Shown: one piece after another, positions 4,702 through 5,429 of the stretch
Numbering within the stretch: the stretch's first letter is position 1
Layout: every line of letters starts with the position of its first letter
Source of the DNA: CAYVLI01 sp964452105 [NCBI: uncultured Nitrospinota bacterium]
GTDB taxonomy: Bacteria; JAUXIQ01
Assembly (NCBI GenBank): GCA_964452105.1
Contig: CAYVLI010000024.1
Location: 9,535 to 14,963 of the forward strand
Reading direction: 5' to 3'
DNA: 5,429 nt
Program-made: the position numbers and the translations under genes
The notes under the pieces: generated by a model
What the model was told of the DNA's origin: nothing
The model's database searches: none
Seen by the model: the letters and a program-made list of their open reading frames with translations, nothing else

Positions 4702-5429
4702 TTATCCCACCATGCTGTAACCGCCGCTGACACTCAATACCTGGCCGGTAATGTTTCCCGCGACCGCATCGGAGGATATGAACACCACTGCGTTGGCGAT
4801 GTCCTGGGGTGTCCCGATTTTGCGTAATGGATAGGCTCTCTTTATTTTCTCCAGTTGGTCGTCGGTGAAGCCAAGCTGCCTGTCAGCCCACATGCTCCTC
4901 TCGCCCACGTCTTCCGAGCTGGAGGGAATGGTCACTCCCGGGCAGATGGCGTTGCAGCGTACGCTGAATTTTCCGTTTTCCCGGCCGATGGTCTTCATGA
5001 AGCTGTTGATTGCGGCCTTGCAGCCGCCGTAAACCGCCTCGCGGAACTCGCCCATGCGGCTGGCGTCTGAACTCATGCTGGTGATGACGCCGCCCTTGTT
5101 GTCGATGAAGTGAGGGAGTATGGCCTTGGTGCAATTTAGCACGCCCTTGTAATTGATGTTGATGACCTTATCCCAGAAGTCGGGCGTAGTCTCAGTGAAT
5201 AGCATTAGATGATCCCATCCAACGTTGTTCACCAGCACGTGCACGCGCCCGAACTCGTCTATCACTTTTTGCAGCATGGCGTTAACGCTGTCCAGGCTGG
5301 TGACGTCACACTGTACAACAATGGTCTTACCGCCCGCTTTCATTTCGTCGGCCTCTTTAGCCACTTTTTCACCTTGTGTGGTGTCTATCTCGGCTATGAC
5401 CACGTTGGCCCCTTCGCGGGCGGATGTTA
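4702..5429 (-). CDS. Short-chain dehydrogenase/reductase, BadH-like (5' end outside window)
   Basis: A classical NAD(P)-dependent SDR; 242 residues are visible and the frame stays open to the window edge, so the N-terminal TGxxxGxG cofactor motif is off-window. The GTG at 5401-5403 is internal: the codons before it read TSAREGANV, the usual end of the first Rossmann helix and second strand. Counting from that GTG, CDVTS (32-36) and NNVG (59-62, normally NNAG) are cofactor-side motifs, Ser112 and YGGCK (Tyr125, Lys129) form the catalytic triad, CPG (154-156) follows, and the end is ITGQVLSVSGGYSMVG. The NNxGWD, EAVY.xCK and GQVLSVSGG wording is very like 2-hydroxycyclohexanecarboxyl-CoA dehydrogenase (BadH), which acts in anaerobic alicyclic acid degradation, but FabG-like activity is also possible. 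It is first of three minus-strand genes, 90 nt ahead of the hydrolase. Confidence 0.9.
   Translation of the reverse strand, partial: TSAREGANVVIAEIDTTQGEKVAKEADEMKAGGKTIVVQCDVTSLDSVNAMLQKVIDEFGRVHVLVNNVGWDHLMLFTETTPDFWDKVININYKGVLNCTKAILPHFIDNKGGVITSMSSDASRMGEFREAVYGGCKAAINSFMKTIGRENGKFSVRCNAICPGVTIPSSSEDVGERSMWADRQLGFTDDQLEKIKRAYPLRKIGTPQDIANAVVFISSDAVAGNITGQVLSVSGGYSMVG

Overview
The window looks like a chromosomal segment of an anaerobic, metabolically versatile bacterium, most plausibly a Desulfobacterota (delta-proteobacterial) relative. This is inferred from the protein mix: an ArsR-rhodanese regulator, a stand-alone GcvH-like lipoyl protein, a BadH-like SDR, an OYE-type flavoenzyme with a C-terminal Fe-S motif, and a REP element that reads as 'VIPAEAGIQ' when translated. 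No rRNA, tRNA, CRISPR array or intact transposase gene is visible.

Left part (1-1286, all minus strand): an operon read right to left. It starts with an ArsR HTH-rhodanese fusion (603-1286), then after 15 nt a GcvH-like lipoyl-carrier protein (129-587), then after another 15 nt a third start codon with a strong RBS. That third frame resembles the N-terminus of an SdhB/FrdB-type iron-sulfur subunit but meets an in-frame TGA at codon 17 and then runs off the window. The pairing suggests sulfane-sulfur-responsive control of a lipoate-dependent or redox pathway rather than ordinary glycine cleavage; no gcvT or gcvP is seen.

Middle part (1287-1912, no intact gene): a dense non-coding region. It holds a TTGACA-containing candidate promoter and a 14-bp palindrome for the regulator gene, a clear minus-strand intrinsic terminator, two further hairpins that together resemble an IS200/IS605-type end, a perfect 20-bp tandem duplication leading into a REP-like palindrome, a decayed minus-strand DUF2892 (YgaP-type) membrane protein, and a candidate plus-strand promoter. 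The DUF2892 remnant lies on the same strand as the regulator and belongs to a family often linked with rhodaneses, so the sulfur locus may once have been larger.

Right part: a plus-strand VOC (glyoxalase/dioxygenase-fold) protein (1913-2503) faces a minus-strand cluster of three genes: a BadH-like SDR cut by the window edge (4702-5429), an alpha/beta hydrolase (3820-4611) and an OYE-family oxidoreductase (2637-3797). Hydrolase and OYE are 22 nt apart and surely co-transcribed. The SDR is separated from them by 90 nt carrying a 34-bp near-perfect hairpin that may attenuate transcription. Together they look like a peripheral catabolic set acting on cyclic or unsaturated acyl substrates: alcohol/ketone oxidoreduction, ester or thioester hydrolysis, and C=C reduction. 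The substrate cannot be read from the sequence.
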